From positions 7,281,501-7,345,500 of the forward strand of contig NZ_CP109599.1 of the NCBI RefSeq assembly GCF_036231945.1: a DNA stretch of 64,000 nt, read 5' to 3'. The notes below the pieces were generated by a model. That model was given only the letters and a program-made list of their open reading frames with translations. It was not told the origin of the DNA and did no database searches. The position numbers and the translations under genes were made by a program. Shown piece by piece: positions 47,925-57,205 of this stretch. The stretch is from Streptomyces sp. NBC_01429. GTDB lineage: Bacteria; Actinomycetota; Actinomycetes; Streptomycetales; Streptomycetaceae. How positions within the stretch are numbered: the first letter of the stretch is position 1; every line of letters begins with the position of its first letter.

Positions 47925-50258
47925 TCAGCAGCAGCCCGGCAGGGTGTTGGCGCTGGGCCCGGCTATGGGCGTCAGGCCGTAGAAGACGCGCGGCGCGCCG
48001 TCGAGCGTGAGTGTCACCTGGCCCCGGGCCGGTGGCAGTTGCCGACTGCGGCCGATGGCGTCCACCTCGCGCACGGAGTCGTCTGCGGTGACCTTGAGGA
48101 GGGTCTTGGTCGGCCACGGGTCGGTCCAGACCTCGGGCGCGGGGAAGTGCCAGTCGGTGCGTGTGCCGGAGGTGTTCAGCAGATAGCCGTCGGCCCGGTT
48201 CCACAGGACGACCGCCGGGCCGTCGGGCGTGTCGAACCACAGGCCGAAGGTCTGCGGGTCGGGGAAGGCCAAGTGGCCCTGGAACGTGGCCTGGTCGAGT
48301 GCGCGGGCCGCGGTCGCGTACGCCAGGAGGGACGGCTTCGGGCTGAGGTCGCGGTTCATCAGCCCGTAGTGGTATTCGGCGTTGTCCGGGTCGGCGACCT
48401 GCGGCATGCCCAGCACGCTGTCGTGGAACTGGTACCAGCACACGCAGGTGACGCCTTCGGCCTTCGCCAGTGCCAGGGTGAGCAGGACGTTCTCGGCGGC
48501 GTGCCGGTAGGTGTCGTGCCACCAGCTGTTCGGCTTGGTCGGCGCGTAGGCCTCGGTCAGCCAGATCTCCTTCTCGCCGTGCTGCGCCATCAGCGCCTTC
48601 AGTTGCTTCAGACCGCCGTAGAAGTTCCAGTACGTGCCTTCGGCGCCGGTGTCCCAGTCGCTCCCCGGCGGTATGTAGTCCGGGGTGAAGTTGCCGCGGC
48701 CGGGGTGGTAGGCGAACGCGTCGATCAGGTCCCAGCCGCCGGCGGCGATGAAGTTCTCCACCCAGGGCTTGTCCATCCCGGCGAGTCCGTTGTTCATCAG
48801 CTTGACGGCGTCGCCGGTCACGGCCCGCCGGTCGAAGACCGGGCGCAATGCCTTGTCCAGGTATGCCTGGGCGGCTGTTCCGGTGTTGAACGGCCGGTTC
48901 AGTTCGTTGCCGACCTCGAAATAGCGGGCTCCGGCGCCTTCTGCCACGGCCAGTTTGTCGGCCGCCCAGGCCGTGGCCTCGGTGTCGGTCGCGTCGAGCG
49001 ACGGCTGCAGTTCGATGTTGTGGCGCATGCCCCGTGCGTCGAAGGCCGAGGGCGGCAGGCCCGGGCCGCCGTCGTAGGCGATCCGGACCAGCGAGATGCC
49101 GGCCCGCTGCCAGAGGTCGAGTACGGCGTCGGCGCTGGGCCGTTGCAGCCAGGGGTAGTTGGCGACCCCGAACATGCTGTCCGCGCCGGCCTGGTAGGTG
49201 AACGTCGGCAGGGTCGCGAGGTTGGTCCGGGCGAACGCCTCGTCGCCGGCGGACCGTACGACGACCTCGGCGAACGCGATGCCGGCGGCCGGCGCGGGCA
49301 CGGTGAAGGTGTGCTGCCAGGTGCCCGCCGCGGTGATGCTGCCGGTCACCGTGGTGGCGGCGAGCTGCGCGCCGTCGAAGTCCCTTACGGACAGCTTCAG
49401 TTCGGCCGTACGGGCGGCCCCGCCGTTGGCCACCAGGGCGGTGAGCCGCATCGGCTCGCCGGGTGCGTCGTAGAGGTTGAAGTCGCTGTCGGTGGTCAGC
49501 TCCAGGCCGAGTTCGACGCCCCGGCCGATGGTGGCCGTGGCCGACGGTCGGGTCTCGGAGAAGAAGAAGTCGGCCGCGCTGGTCCACCCGCCGGCCGGGT
49601 CGGCCGTTCCCGGAGCGTGGATCCAGGTCGCGTTCGTCCAGGCCTGGCGCGAGCGGTCCAGCAGGAACAGCCCGTGCAGGCTGCCCCAGGTCGAGGTGTG
49701 GGCGACGCCGGCGGTTTCCTCGTAGGGGATGCCGCCGCCGGTGTCGCGGACCCATTCGGTGATCGCGATGTAGTCGTCGGGCGCGGTCGGCGCCTGGACC
49801 GCCCGGCTGAACAGGAAGCCGTCCGGCACCAGGGTGTCCGCGCCGGTGATCCGCCACTCCAGCCGGGCGTGACCGGTGCTGACGCTGAACCAGCCGGTGA
49901 TGGCGGTCGCCCCGGCGGCGGCGTCGAAGGTGTAGTCCATCCGGATCGCCGGTGTCCCGTCCGGCAGGGCGGCCAGTGCGGGGGTGCCGCCGGTCGACAG
50001 GTGGATGCCGGTGACCTGGTCCTTGATCTGGAACTTCGACCCGGCGCTGCGGGTGACACCGGCGGCGTCGCGGATGGCGAGTCGGCCGCCGACGCTCGCC
50101 AGCAGGCTGATCCCGCCTGCGGTCAGGGTGACATCGCCGGTCGCGGCGTGGGCCGTCACGGCGGTGGGCTCGGCGATCAGTACGACGCCGGCCGCGAGCG
50201 CCGCGCCGAGAAGGCGGCGACGGCTGAGGTGGGCGCCTTCGGCATGGGGAGTGGTCAT
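47925..50258 (-). CDS. Secreted glycoside hydrolase, clan GH-A-like, family unassigned
   Basis: 777 residues. A Tat-type signal (LSRRRLLGAALAAGVVLIAE) ends near residue 38. Residues 40-270 are a beta-sandwich, 285-350 a CBM-like strand domain, about 363-655 a TIM barrel, and the rest a C-terminal beta-domain. The barrel has YFEVGNELNRP (acid/base Glu452) and EIWLTEAY (nucleophile Glu569), the arrangement of GH-A retaining enzymes such as GH39. I cannot assign a CAZy family. CAGGAG precedes the ATG. It is divergent from lacI and shares its operators; its 3' end abuts IS debris. Confidence 0.78.
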   Translation of the reverse strand: MTTPHAEGAHLSRRRLLGAALAAGVVLIAEPTAVTAHAATGDVTLTAGGISLLASVGGRLAIRDAAGVTRSAGSKFQIKDQVTGIHLSTGGTPALAALPDGTPAIRMDYTFDAAAGATAITGWFSVSTGHARLEWRITGADTLVPDGFLFSRAVQAPTAPDDYIAITEWVRDTGGGIPYEETAGVAHTSTWGSLHGLFLLDRSRQAWTNATWIHAPGTADPAGGWTSAADFFFSETRPSATATIGRGVELGLELTTDSDFNLYDAPGEPMRLTALVANGGAARTAELKLSVRDFDGAQLAATTVTGSITAAGTWQHTFTVPAPAAGIAFAEVVVRSAGDEAFARTNLATLPTFTYQAGADSMFGVANYPWLQRPSADAVLDLWQRAGISLVRIAYDGGPGLPPSAFDARGMRHNIELQPSLDATDTEATAWAADKLAVAEGAGARYFEVGNELNRPFNTGTAAQAYLDKALRPVFDRRAVTGDAVKLMNNGLAGMDKPWVENFIAAGGWDLIDAFAYHPGRGNFTPDYIPPGSDWDTGAEGTYWNFYGGLKQLKALMAQHGEKEIWLTEAYAPTKPNSWWHDTYRHAAENVLLTLALAKAEGVTCVCWYQFHDSVLGMPQVADPDNAEYHYGLMNRDLSPKPSLLAYATAARALDQATFQGHLAFPDPQTFGLWFDTPDGPAVVLWNRADGYLLNTSGTRTDWHFPAPEVWTDPWPTKTLLKVTADDSVREVDAIGRSRQLPPARGQVTLTLDGAPRVFYGLTPIAGPSANTLPGCC

Positions 50259-50286
50259 CGTCTGCTCCTGTCTGGGCACGCATTGC

Positions 50287-50297
50287 GATAATGCGTA
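50287..50297. promoter_or_regulatory. LacI operator half-pair, GH side
   Basis: GATAATGCGTA, 29 bases upstream of the glycoside hydrolase start; together with flanking bases it reads GATA-ATGCG-TATC, a near-palindrome. The reverse complement of the same 11 bases recurs at 50402-50412. It is probably the site where the adjacent LacI regulator represses the hydrolase. Confidence 0.65.
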
Positions 50298-50401
50298 TCT
50301 TCAAAAGCGTGACACGGACGGTCTCAACCACACAGGCCGTTGGTCAAGGGGTATTGCGCTTTTGTTTCGGGCGGTTTAACGTCACCGGCGTCCGATGAAG
50401 T

Positions 50402-50412
50402 TACGCATTATC
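50402..50412. promoter_or_regulatory. LacI operator copy, lacI side
   Basis: TACGCATTATC, the exact reverse complement of the copy at 50287-50297, located between 12 and 22 bases before the lacI start and just ahead of its GGAGGA ribosome site. Binding here would block lacI and its downstream operon. The two copies are 115 bases apart and could support looping. Confidence 0.65.
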
Positions 50413-50423
50413 ACGGAGGATCG

Positions 50424-51473
50424 ATGCCAACGAAGCCGCGCCGGGTCACCCAGCGCGAGATCGCCGAGATCGCGGGGGTCAGTCAGACCACCGTCTCGGT
50501 GGTGCTGAACGACCGTGACGGCACGAACGTGCGCATCCCGGAAGAGACCCGGGCGCGGGTCAAGGCGGCGATCGAGCAGGCGACCTACGTCGCCGATCCC
50601 GCGGCCCGCCGGCTGGCCGGTCTGGACAACCAGATCATCGGCGTCTTCACCTACGAGGAAGCCCTGTCGCCGGAGAGCCTCGACTTCTACGGCCCGCTGC
50701 TGAACGGGATCGAGCGTACGGCCGAGGAGGTCGGCTGGGACCTGCTGTTCTTCACGTCCTCGCCGGTCGAGAACGGCACCCGCAGCCTGTTCCACCGCAA
50801 GACCCGGCTGCGGCTCACCGACGGCTGCGTCCTGCTCGGCCAGCAGATGGTCGGCTCCGAGCTGGAACGGCTGGTCGCCGAGCAGTTCCCGTTCGTCGCG
50901 GTCGGCCGCAGGGACGAGACGGCCGCGGCCGTGCCGTACGTCGGCGTCGACTACGTCACTCCGGCGCACGCCCTGATCGACCTGGCCGCGGACAGCGGAC
51001 ACCGCCAGGCCCTGTACGTGCACCGCGGCCGGGACACCGCCACCGCGCGGGACCGGCGCGGCGCGGTCGAGGCCGCTTCGGCGGCGGGCCGCATGGCGTT
51101 CATGCTGGTGGGCGAGGAGCGCGTCGCCGAGCTGCCCCGGCTGGCCCGGTCCACGGACGCCACGCTGATCATCGCCGAGGACGCCTTCCTCACCGAGGAC
51201 GTCATCCTCTCGCTGGTCGGTGCCGGGGTGGATGTACCCGGCGAGATCTCGGTCGCCGCCTTCGGTGAGGTCCGCGGTCATCGCTCCGACGGACGAGCAC
51301 TGACGGGCTTTCGCGTGCCACGCAAACAGGTCGCCGCCGAAGCACTGGAACTGCTCCAGCAGCTGATCACCACTGACCCGCAGGAGTGGGCCGGACTGGA
51401 CATCCAGCGGCTCCTGGTGGCCGAGGTCGAAGCGGGCGACACCATCGCCGTCCGATCGGCAGGACAGTCGTGA
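50424..51473 (+). CDS. LacI family transcriptional regulator
   Basis: 349 residues. HTH: RRVTQREIAEIAGVSQTTVSVVLNDRDGTNVRIPEETRARVKAAIEQATYVADPAARRLAG, with the hinge helix residues intact. The periplasmic-binding-like domain follows (NQIIGVFTYEEALSPESLDFYGPLLNGIERTAEEVGWDLLFFTS). ACGGAGGA lies before the ATG. It begins the operon with the FAD oxidoreductase (GTGA overlap) and ABC genes and shares divergent operators with the hydrolase. A sugar released by that hydrolase is the likely inducer. Confidence 0.92.
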   Translation: MPTKPRRVTQREIAEIAGVSQTTVSVVLNDRDGTNVRIPEETRARVKAAIEQATYVADPAARRLAGLDNQIIGVFTYEEALSPESLDFYGPLLNGIERTAEEVGWDLLFFTSSPVENGTRSLFHRKTRLRLTDGCVLLGQQMVGSELERLVAEQFPFVAVGRRDETAAAVPYVGVDYVTPAHALIDLAADSGHRQALYVHRGRDTATARDRRGAVEAASAAGRMAFMLVGEERVAELPRLARSTDATLIIAEDAFLTEDVILSLVGAGVDVPGEISVAAFGEVRGHRSDGRALTGFRVPRKQVAAEALELLQQLITTDPQEWAGLDIQRLLVAEVEAGDTIAVRSAGQS

Positions 51474-53065
51474 ACAGGATCGCCACAGAGGTGGCGGTCA
51501 TAGGCGGCGGACTCGGATCGGTGGCAGCTGCCCTCGCGCTGCTCCAGCGCGGACACCGGGTCGTGATGACCGAGGAGTACCCGTGGCTGGGCGGCCAGTT
51601 GACGTCCCAGGCGGTGCCGCCGGACGAGCACATCTGGGTGGAGCAGTTCGGCGTGACCGCCCGCTACCGGAGCCTGCGGGAGAACATCCGCCGCTACTAC
51701 CGGGACCACTACCCGCTCTCGGACGCGGCCCGCGCGGACCGTGAACTCAACCCGGGGCGCGGCCGGGTGAGCCGGCTGTGCCACGAGCCGCGGGTGGCGC
51801 TCGCGGTGATCGACGCACTCCTCGCGCCCTACCGGTCGAGCGGCCGGCTGACCGTACTCCAACCGGCGGTCCCGGTCGGCGCCGACACCGTGGACGGGGT
51901 GGTCCGCACGGTCACGGTCGAGGATCCGCGGACCGGGGCGCAGAGCGTGATCACCGCGGAGTTCGTGCTGGACGGCACCGAGACCGGTGACCTGCTGCCG
52001 CTGACCGGCACCGAGTACGTCGTCGGCGCCGAGGCGCGGTCCGACACCGGTGAGCCGGGCGCTCCCGAGGTCGCCGACCCGGCCAACGTGCAGTCGATCG
52101 CGTGGTGCTTCGTCTTCGACCATGCCCCCGGGGACCACACGATCGCCCGGCCCGACGACTACGACGACTGGCGCTCGTTCGAACTGCCCTACTGGGGCGC
52201 ACCGATGCTGTCGTTCACCGCGCCCAATCCGCGCACCCTGGCACCGGAGCAGCGCACCATGATCGTGAACCCGGCGCAGGACGTCTCCGGCGATCCGCGG
52301 TTCGACGCCGGGGACCAGGACCTGTGGCAGTTCCGGCGGATCGCCGCCCGTCAGACCTTCATCGACGGCCTGTACGACAGCGACATCGTGCTGGCCAACT
52401 GGCCTCAGCTGGACTACGTCGGCGGCTCGATCATCGACACCGACGAACGAGAGCGGCACCTGGCCGCGGCGAAGGCGCAGTCCCGGGCCTACGTCCACTG
52501 GCTGCAGACCGAGGCGCCCCGCCCCGACGGCGGCCGGGGCTGGCCGGGACTGAGGCTGCGCGGGGACCTGGTGGGCACCGACGACGGCTTCGCGCAGGCC
52601 CCGTACATCCGGGAATCCCGCCGGATCAAGGCGCTGACCACCGTCCGCGAGCAGGACATCTCGGTCGCATCCCGCGGGTCCGGCGCGCCGGCCCGGTTCG
52701 ACGCGTCCGTCGGGGTGGGGATGTACCGGATCGACCTGCACCCCTCCACTGGCGGCGACAACTACATCGACGTCGAGTCGGCACCGTTCGAGATCCCGCT
52801 GGGTGCCCTGGTCCCGGTCCGGACCCAGAACCTGATCCCCGCCGCCAAGAACATCGGCACCACCCACATCACCAACGGCGCCTACCGGCTCCACCCGGTC
52901 GAGTGGAACGTCGGCGAGTCCGCGGGCGAACTCGCCGCGTTCTGCCTCGACCGCGGACTGAGCCCACGGCAGGTCGCCACCGACCCCGCACTCGTCGATC
53001 AGCTCCAACGCCGCCTGACCGAGGCCGGTGTCGAACTCCACTGGCCCGAGGTCGTCGGCTACTGA
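51470..53065 (+). CDS. FAD-dependent oxidoreductase (PF12831 type)
   Basis: 531 residues from a GTG that overlaps the lacI stop. N-terminal dinucleotide motif EVAVIGGGLGSVAAALALLQRGHRVVMTEE, followed by YPWLGGQLTSQAVPPDEH, which is typical of the FAD_oxidored family, and a C-terminal FAD segment ITNGAYRLHPVEWNVGESAGELAAFCL. Members are found in sugar-use operons of soil bacteria and probably oxidise or reduce a sugar or glycoside; the reaction is unproven. Its place between lacI and the ABC binding protein argues that it processes the imported sugar. Confidence 0.87.
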   Translation: MNRIATEVAVIGGGLGSVAAALALLQRGHRVVMTEEYPWLGGQLTSQAVPPDEHIWVEQFGVTARYRSLRENIRRYYRDHYPLSDAARADRELNPGRGRVSRLCHEPRVALAVIDALLAPYRSSGRLTVLQPAVPVGADTVDGVVRTVTVEDPRTGAQSVITAEFVLDGTETGDLLPLTGTEYVVGAEARSDTGEPGAPEVADPANVQSIAWCFVFDHAPGDHTIARPDDYDDWRSFELPYWGAPMLSFTAPNPRTLAPEQRTMIVNPAQDVSGDPRFDAGDQDLWQFRRIAARQTFIDGLYDSDIVLANWPQLDYVGGSIIDTDERERHLAAAKAQSRAYVHWLQTEAPRPDGGRGWPGLRLRGDLVGTDDGFAQAPYIRESRRIKALTTVREQDISVASRGSGAPARFDASVGVGMYRIDLHPSTGGDNYIDVESAPFEIPLGALVPVRTQNLIPAAKNIGTTHITNGAYRLHPVEWNVGESAGELAAFCLDRGLSPRQVATDPALVDQLQRRLTEAGVELHWPEVVGY

Positions 53066-53104
53066 GCCGGACCGGACACCCCGTACATCGAAGGGAACCA
53101 CCCC

Positions 53105-54367
53105 ATGATCAGAACCAGAAAGGTGCTGGGCGCCGTCGCCATGACGACGGTTCTCGCACTCTGCGCCGCCTGCTCCGGGTCCTCGTCCGGCACCTCGGAC
53201 ACGGCAGTGGACCTGCGGATGACGGTCTGGACCTCGGACAAAGCCCAGCTGGCGCTCTTCAACAGCATCGCCGCCGCCTACCGCGCTGACCACCCCGACG
53301 TCTCGAAGATCACCTTCGAGAGCCTCCCGTTCGAGGACTACAACACGACGCTCACCACACAGATCGCCGGCGGCAACGCCCCGGATCTCGCCTGGATGGG
53401 CGACCTGTCGCAGGACCTCATCGCCTCCGACGCCCTCGTCGGGCTGACCGACACGTTCAAGTCCACCCCCGGCTGGAAGTACGACGACCTGCTCGGCAGC
53501 GCGACAGCGGAGTACAGCCACGACAGCACGCTGTACGCCTACCCGTTCTCCAACTCGCCGTACGCGCTCTACGTGAACACCGACCTGCTGGCCAAGGCCG
53601 GACAGAAGATCGACCCGGCCACCCTGACCTGGGACCAGGTCGCCGCAGCCGGAGCGGCTGCCCACGCCAAGACCGGCAATGCCGGCTTCGTCATCCGCGA
53701 CTTCGACTACAAGGCGTGGAACACACTGGCCACCGTGTGGACCGGCTGGGGCGGGTCGGCGTGGAGCGCGGACGGCAAGACCTGCACCTTCGACAGCCCC
53801 GAGATGCAGAAGGCATTCACCTTCCTGCACGACGCGGCGTTCAAGACCCGGGCGATGCCAGGACCGGGCACCACCGCCGACTTCTTCGCCGGCGACGCCG
53901 CCTTCACCGTCGCGCAGGTCTCCCGCGCCTCACTGCTGACCGGCAAGTTCAAGTTCGGGCTGTACCCGCTGCCCGCGGGCCCCAAGGGCACCTACTCCGT
54001 CCTCGGCCAGGCCGGGATGGGCGTGCTGGCCTCCAGTAAGCACCCGAAGCAGGCGGCGGGCTTCCTCGCCTACCTGACCGATCCGGAGAATGCCGCCAAG
54101 CTGGCCCAGTACTTCCCGCCGCCGCGGAAGTCGCTGCTGACCGGGGACAAGCTCGCCGCGAACAACAAGGTCCTGAGCGCGTCCCAGCTCCAGGACGCGG
54201 TGGTGGACCAGCTGCCGGACGCCGTCACACTGCCCAACCACACCAGCCCGGCGGAGATCGCCCAGAAGGGCAAGACGGCGCTCGACGCGATGTGGCGCGC
54301 TGATGCCGACATCCCGGCCGTCCTGAAGTCGGTCTGCGCCGCGCTCGATCCGATTCTGGCCAAGTGA
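53105..54367 (+). CDS. Carbohydrate ABC transporter substrate-binding lipoprotein
   Basis: 420 residues. Lipoprotein signal MIRTRKVLGAVAMTTVLALC then AAC with Cys23 as the lipid anchor. The mature part is a family 1 extracellular solute-binding protein: VDLRMTVWTSDKAQLALFNSIAAAYRADHPDV, ITFESLPFEDYNTTLTTQIAGGNAPDLAWMGD, and a conserved C-terminal SKHPKQAAGFLAYLTDPENAAKLAQ. It captures a sugar outside the membrane. GGGAACCACCCC precedes the ATG (weak). Its stop overlaps the permease start (GTGA). Confidence 0.92.
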   Translation: MIRTRKVLGAVAMTTVLALCAACSGSSSGTSDTAVDLRMTVWTSDKAQLALFNSIAAAYRADHPDVSKITFESLPFEDYNTTLTTQIAGGNAPDLAWMGDLSQDLIASDALVGLTDTFKSTPGWKYDDLLGSATAEYSHDSTLYAYPFSNSPYALYVNTDLLAKAGQKIDPATLTWDQVAAAGAAAHAKTGNAGFVIRDFDYKAWNTLATVWTGWGGSAWSADGKTCTFDSPEMQKAFTFLHDAAFKTRAMPGPGTTADFFAGDAAFTVAQVSRASLLTGKFKFGLYPLPAGPKGTYSVLGQAGMGVLASSKHPKQAAGFLAYLTDPENAAKLAQYFPPPRKSLLTGDKLAANNKVLSASQLQDAVVDQLPDAVTLPNHTSPAEIAQKGKTALDAMWRADADIPAVLKSVCAALDPILAK

Positions 54368-55344
54368 CCAGGACAGAGGCCGCAGAGCGGGCCACCCCGC
54401 AGGTCACCGGGCAGGCGGTCGCGCAGACTGCCGCCGAGACCGCACGCGCATCCGGGCCAGGCTTCTGGACGACCCGCCGACGGGACGTACTGACCGGCTA
54501 CCTGTTCATCCTGCCGCAGCTCCTCGGAGTGGCGGTGTTCGTCCTGCTGCCGGTCGGCATGGCGATCTGGTACAGCCTGAACAAGCGGAACGTCTTCACC
54601 GGCAAGCAGACCTTCGTCGGCGGCGACAACTACGCGGCCCTGGCTCACGACCCGCAACTGCCCAAGGTGCTGCTGGCGACAGCGCTCTTCTCGGGCGGGG
54701 TGGTGATCGCCAACGTCACACTCGGGCTGCTGATCGCCGTCCTGCTCAACCGCAAGTTCCGCGGTGCCACGGTGTTCCGGACGCTGTTCTTCTCCCCAGT
54801 GGTGGTCTCCGTGGTCGCCTGGACCCTGGTCTGGGGCTTCCTGCTCCAGGACAACGGCGGCATCAACGCCCTGCTGGACACGGTCGGGATCGACGGGCCG
54901 AACTGGCTGCAGAAGGGCGACACCGCGATGCTGTCGGTGATCCTCACCCAAGTGGTGCGCGGCGTCGGGGTCAACATGGTGCTGTTCCTGGCAGCCCTGC
55001 AGGGCGTGCCGCGGGAACTGTACGAGGCCGCCCGCATCGACGGCGCGAACAGCCGCACGGTCTTCGCCCGGATCACGTTGCCGATGATCTCACCGACGGT
55101 GCTGCTGACCGTCATCGTCACGGTCGCCGGGGCGTTGCAGTCCTTCGCCCAGATCGCCGTCCTGACCGGTGGCGGGCCAGGGCTGTCCACCACCGTCCTC
55201 GTGTACTACGTGTTCCAGCAGGCCTTCGAGTTCAACAACATCGGCTACGGCTCGACGCTGGCCCTGATGCTGCTGTCCTTCGTCATGCTGCTCACCTTGC
55301 TGCAATGGCAGCTGCGCCGTAAGTGGGTGTTCTATGAGGACTGA
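54364..55344 (+). CDS. Sugar ABC transporter permease (MalF type)
   Basis: 326 residues from GTG 54364 overlapping the binding-protein stop. A long cytosolic lead (Thr/Ala-rich) precedes six helices. The EAA loop that contacts the ATPase is REYEAARIDGANSRTVFARITLPMIS-like (YEAARIDGANSRTVF and RITLPMISPTVLLTVI). It pairs with the next permease to form the channel. No ATPase gene follows; in streptomycetes such systems are energised by the shared ATPase MsiK. Confidence 0.92.
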   Translation: MTRTEAAERATPQVTGQAVAQTAAETARASGPGFWTTRRRDVLTGYLFILPQLLGVAVFVLLPVGMAIWYSLNKRNVFTGKQTFVGGDNYAALAHDPQLPKVLLATALFSGGVVIANVTLGLLIAVLLNRKFRGATVFRTLFFSPVVVSVVAWTLVWGFLLQDNGGINALLDTVGIDGPNWLQKGDTAMLSVILTQVVRGVGVNMVLFLAALQGVPRELYEAARIDGANSRTVFARITLPMISPTVLLTVIVTVAGALQSFAQIAVLTGGGPGLSTTVLVYYVFQQAFEFNNIGYGSTLALMLLSFVMLLTLLQWQLRRKWVFYED

Positions 55345-56167
55345 CAGAGTCCGGTCGGTAGTGCTGGTGGTCGCTCTGAGCGTGCTGGCGATCCCGTTCG
55401 TGGTGCCGACGATCTGGATGGTCGCCGCGTCGGTGAAACCACTGGCCGAGATCTTCAAGGCCCCGCCGTCGCTGTGGACAGACTCGCCGACACTGTCCGC
55501 GTACCGCGAGGCATTCAGCTTCCAGCCCTTTGCCCGGCAGTATTTCAACAGTATCTACATCGCCGTGCTGGTCACACTGATCACTCTGCTGGTGTCCAGT
55601 CTGGCCGGGTACGCCTTCGCCCGGATCCGTTTCCCCGGCGCGAACGCCCTGTTCCTTGTGGTGCTGACCGGGATGCTGGTACCGAGCGAAGTGACGATCG
55701 TGCCGCTGTTCCAGCTGTTCAAATCGGCCGGCCTGATCAACACGCACTGGCCGCTGATCCTGGTGACCGCACTGGCCGGACCGTGCGTGCTGGCCACGTT
55801 CATCATGCGGCAGTTCTTCATCGCCCTCCCCGTCGAACTGGAGGAGGCCGGCCGCCTCGACGGCCTCGGCCGTCCCGCGATCTGGTGGCGGATCTGCCTG
55901 CCGCTGGCCAGACCGGCCCTGTCGGCGGTGGCGATCCTGACGTTCCTCGCCTCCTGGAACCTCTACCTGGAACCCACGGTCTACCTCACCTCACCAGACC
56001 TCTTCACCTTGCCGCAGGCACTGACCCGCTTCACCGACTCCTACGGCGGCCCGATGTGGAACACCCAACTCGCCGCCGCCACCATGACCGTCCTGCCGAT
56101 GCTGATCGTCTTCGTCCTGGCCCAGCGCCACTTCATCGAAGGGCTGTCCCACTCCGGCCTCAAATGA
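55334..56167 (+). CDS. Sugar ABC transporter permease (MalG type)
   Basis: 277 residues, overlapping the first permease by 11 bases. Six helices, N-terminal SVLAIPFVVPTIWMVAASVKPLAEIFKAPPSLW, and the EAA motif LEEAGRLDGLGRPAIWWRICLPLARPALSAV. The final ALAQRHFIEGLSHSGLK-like end (QRHFIEGLSHSGLK) is typical of MalG-type permeases. Last gene of the sugar operon; a 375-base gap follows. Confidence 0.92.
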   Translation: MRTDRVRSVVLVVALSVLAIPFVVPTIWMVAASVKPLAEIFKAPPSLWTDSPTLSAYREAFSFQPFARQYFNSIYIAVLVTLITLLVSSLAGYAFARIRFPGANALFLVVLTGMLVPSEVTIVPLFQLFKSAGLINTHWPLILVTALAGPCVLATFIMRQFFIALPVELEEAGRLDGLGRPAIWWRICLPLARPALSAVAILTFLASWNLYLEPTVYLTSPDLFTLPQALTRFTDSYGGPMWNTQLAAATMTVLPMLIVFVLAQRHFIEGLSHSGLK

Positions 56168-56542
56168 CACCACGCCACCGGCCACCTCGTGCCGGGAGAA
56201 CGAAACCCTCGGACCGCCGGGCGCCCGCCGAGGCCCGTCTGCTGCTCCGCACGGCTGCGGTGTCCGCGCCGGACGAAGCTCGACGGGCGAACGGCCGGAC
56301 GTCCACGGTGCGCCGGCCGGACACGGTCCTCACCGCACCTGACGGCACCGCCGTCGAGAACGGCCGGCGGGCGAGGCGACGGACAGTACGGACACCGCCG
56401 ACGACAGCTGAGGCGTCGCAGGCCGCCGTACGGTGGGATCGTCCGCGGTGCTGCGCTCCTCCGAGAACGCGGCGGGCCGTCCGACAGCCATGCACGGCGC
56501 CTGATGCCGGTCCTGCTCATCCACCGCCGCCCCGGCCGTTCC
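56168..56542. other. Gap after the sugar operon, nothing recognised
   Basis: 375 bases between two convergent gene ends. No convincing gene, terminator hairpin or repeat; composition is Arg-codon rich in all frames. It may be the junction between imported sugar locus and the exporter operon. Confidence 0.4.
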
Positions 56543-57205
56543 TCATGCCGGGCGGATGAGCCGGGTCTCGTAGCCGAAGACGACGGCCTGCACCCGGTCG
56601 CGCAGTTCCAGCTTCGTCAGGATCCGGTTCAGGTGTGTTTTCACGGTGGCCTCCGCGAGGTGCAGAGCGGCGGCGATTTCGGTGTTCGACAGGCCGCGGG
56701 CCACCTCGACGAGTACTTCGCGTTCGCGTGCTGTGAGCCGCTCCAGACGCTCGTCCTCCACCTGCTCGCGGTCTACGGGGAGCAGGTGGGCGAAGCTCTC
56801 CAGCAGGCGACGAGTGATGCGCGGGGAGACCGCCGCGTCGCCGGCGGCGACGCTTCGGATGGCCGCGAGGAGTTCCCCTGGCAGGGCGTTCTTCAGGAGG
56901 AAGCCCGATGCCCCGGCTTTGAGTCCGGCGAAGGCGTACTCGTCGAGGTCGAAGGTGGTGAGGACGAGGACCCGGGTCCGCGGGCAGTCCCGGATGATCC
57001 GGCCGGTCGCCTCGATGCCGTCGGTACCGGGCATCCGGACATCCATCAGGACGACATCGGGGCGGAGCAGTCGGGCAAGTCGCACGGCTTCGGCTCCGTC
57101 GCCGGCCTCCCCGACCGGCTCCATGTCCGGCTGGGCCTCCAGGACCATGGTGAACGCCATGCGCAGCAGTGGTTCGTCGTCGGCGAGCAGGATACGGATC
57201 GTCAT
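56543..57205 (-). CDS. NarL/FixJ family response regulator
   Basis: 220 residues. Receiver: ILLADDEPLLRMAF, phosphoacceptor in VVLMDVRMPGTDGIEATG, Lys in ASGFLLKNALPGELL. LuxR HTH: LTAREREVLVEVARGLSNTEIAAALHLAEATVKTHLNRILTKLEL. It overlaps its sensor kinase gene by ATGA. As the last gene of the minus-strand set ABC ATPase-permease-kinase-regulator it probably controls the exporter, as in bacitracin- or nisin-type detoxification modules. Confidence 0.92.
   Translation of the reverse strand: MTIRILLADDEPLLRMAFTMVLEAQPDMEPVGEAGDGAEAVRLARLLRPDVVLMDVRMPGTDGIEATGRIIRDCPRTRVLVLTTFDLDEYAFAGLKAGASGFLLKNALPGELLAAIRSVAAGDAAVSPRITRRLLESFAHLLPVDREQVEDERLERLTAREREVLVEVARGLSNTEIAAALHLAEATVKTHLNRILTKLELRDRVQAVVFGYETRLIRPA

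Noticed and set aside
51278..53830. An 850-codon minus-strand open frame
   Set aside because: Antisense to lacI, the FAD oxidoreductase and the binding protein; low-complexity composition without domains.
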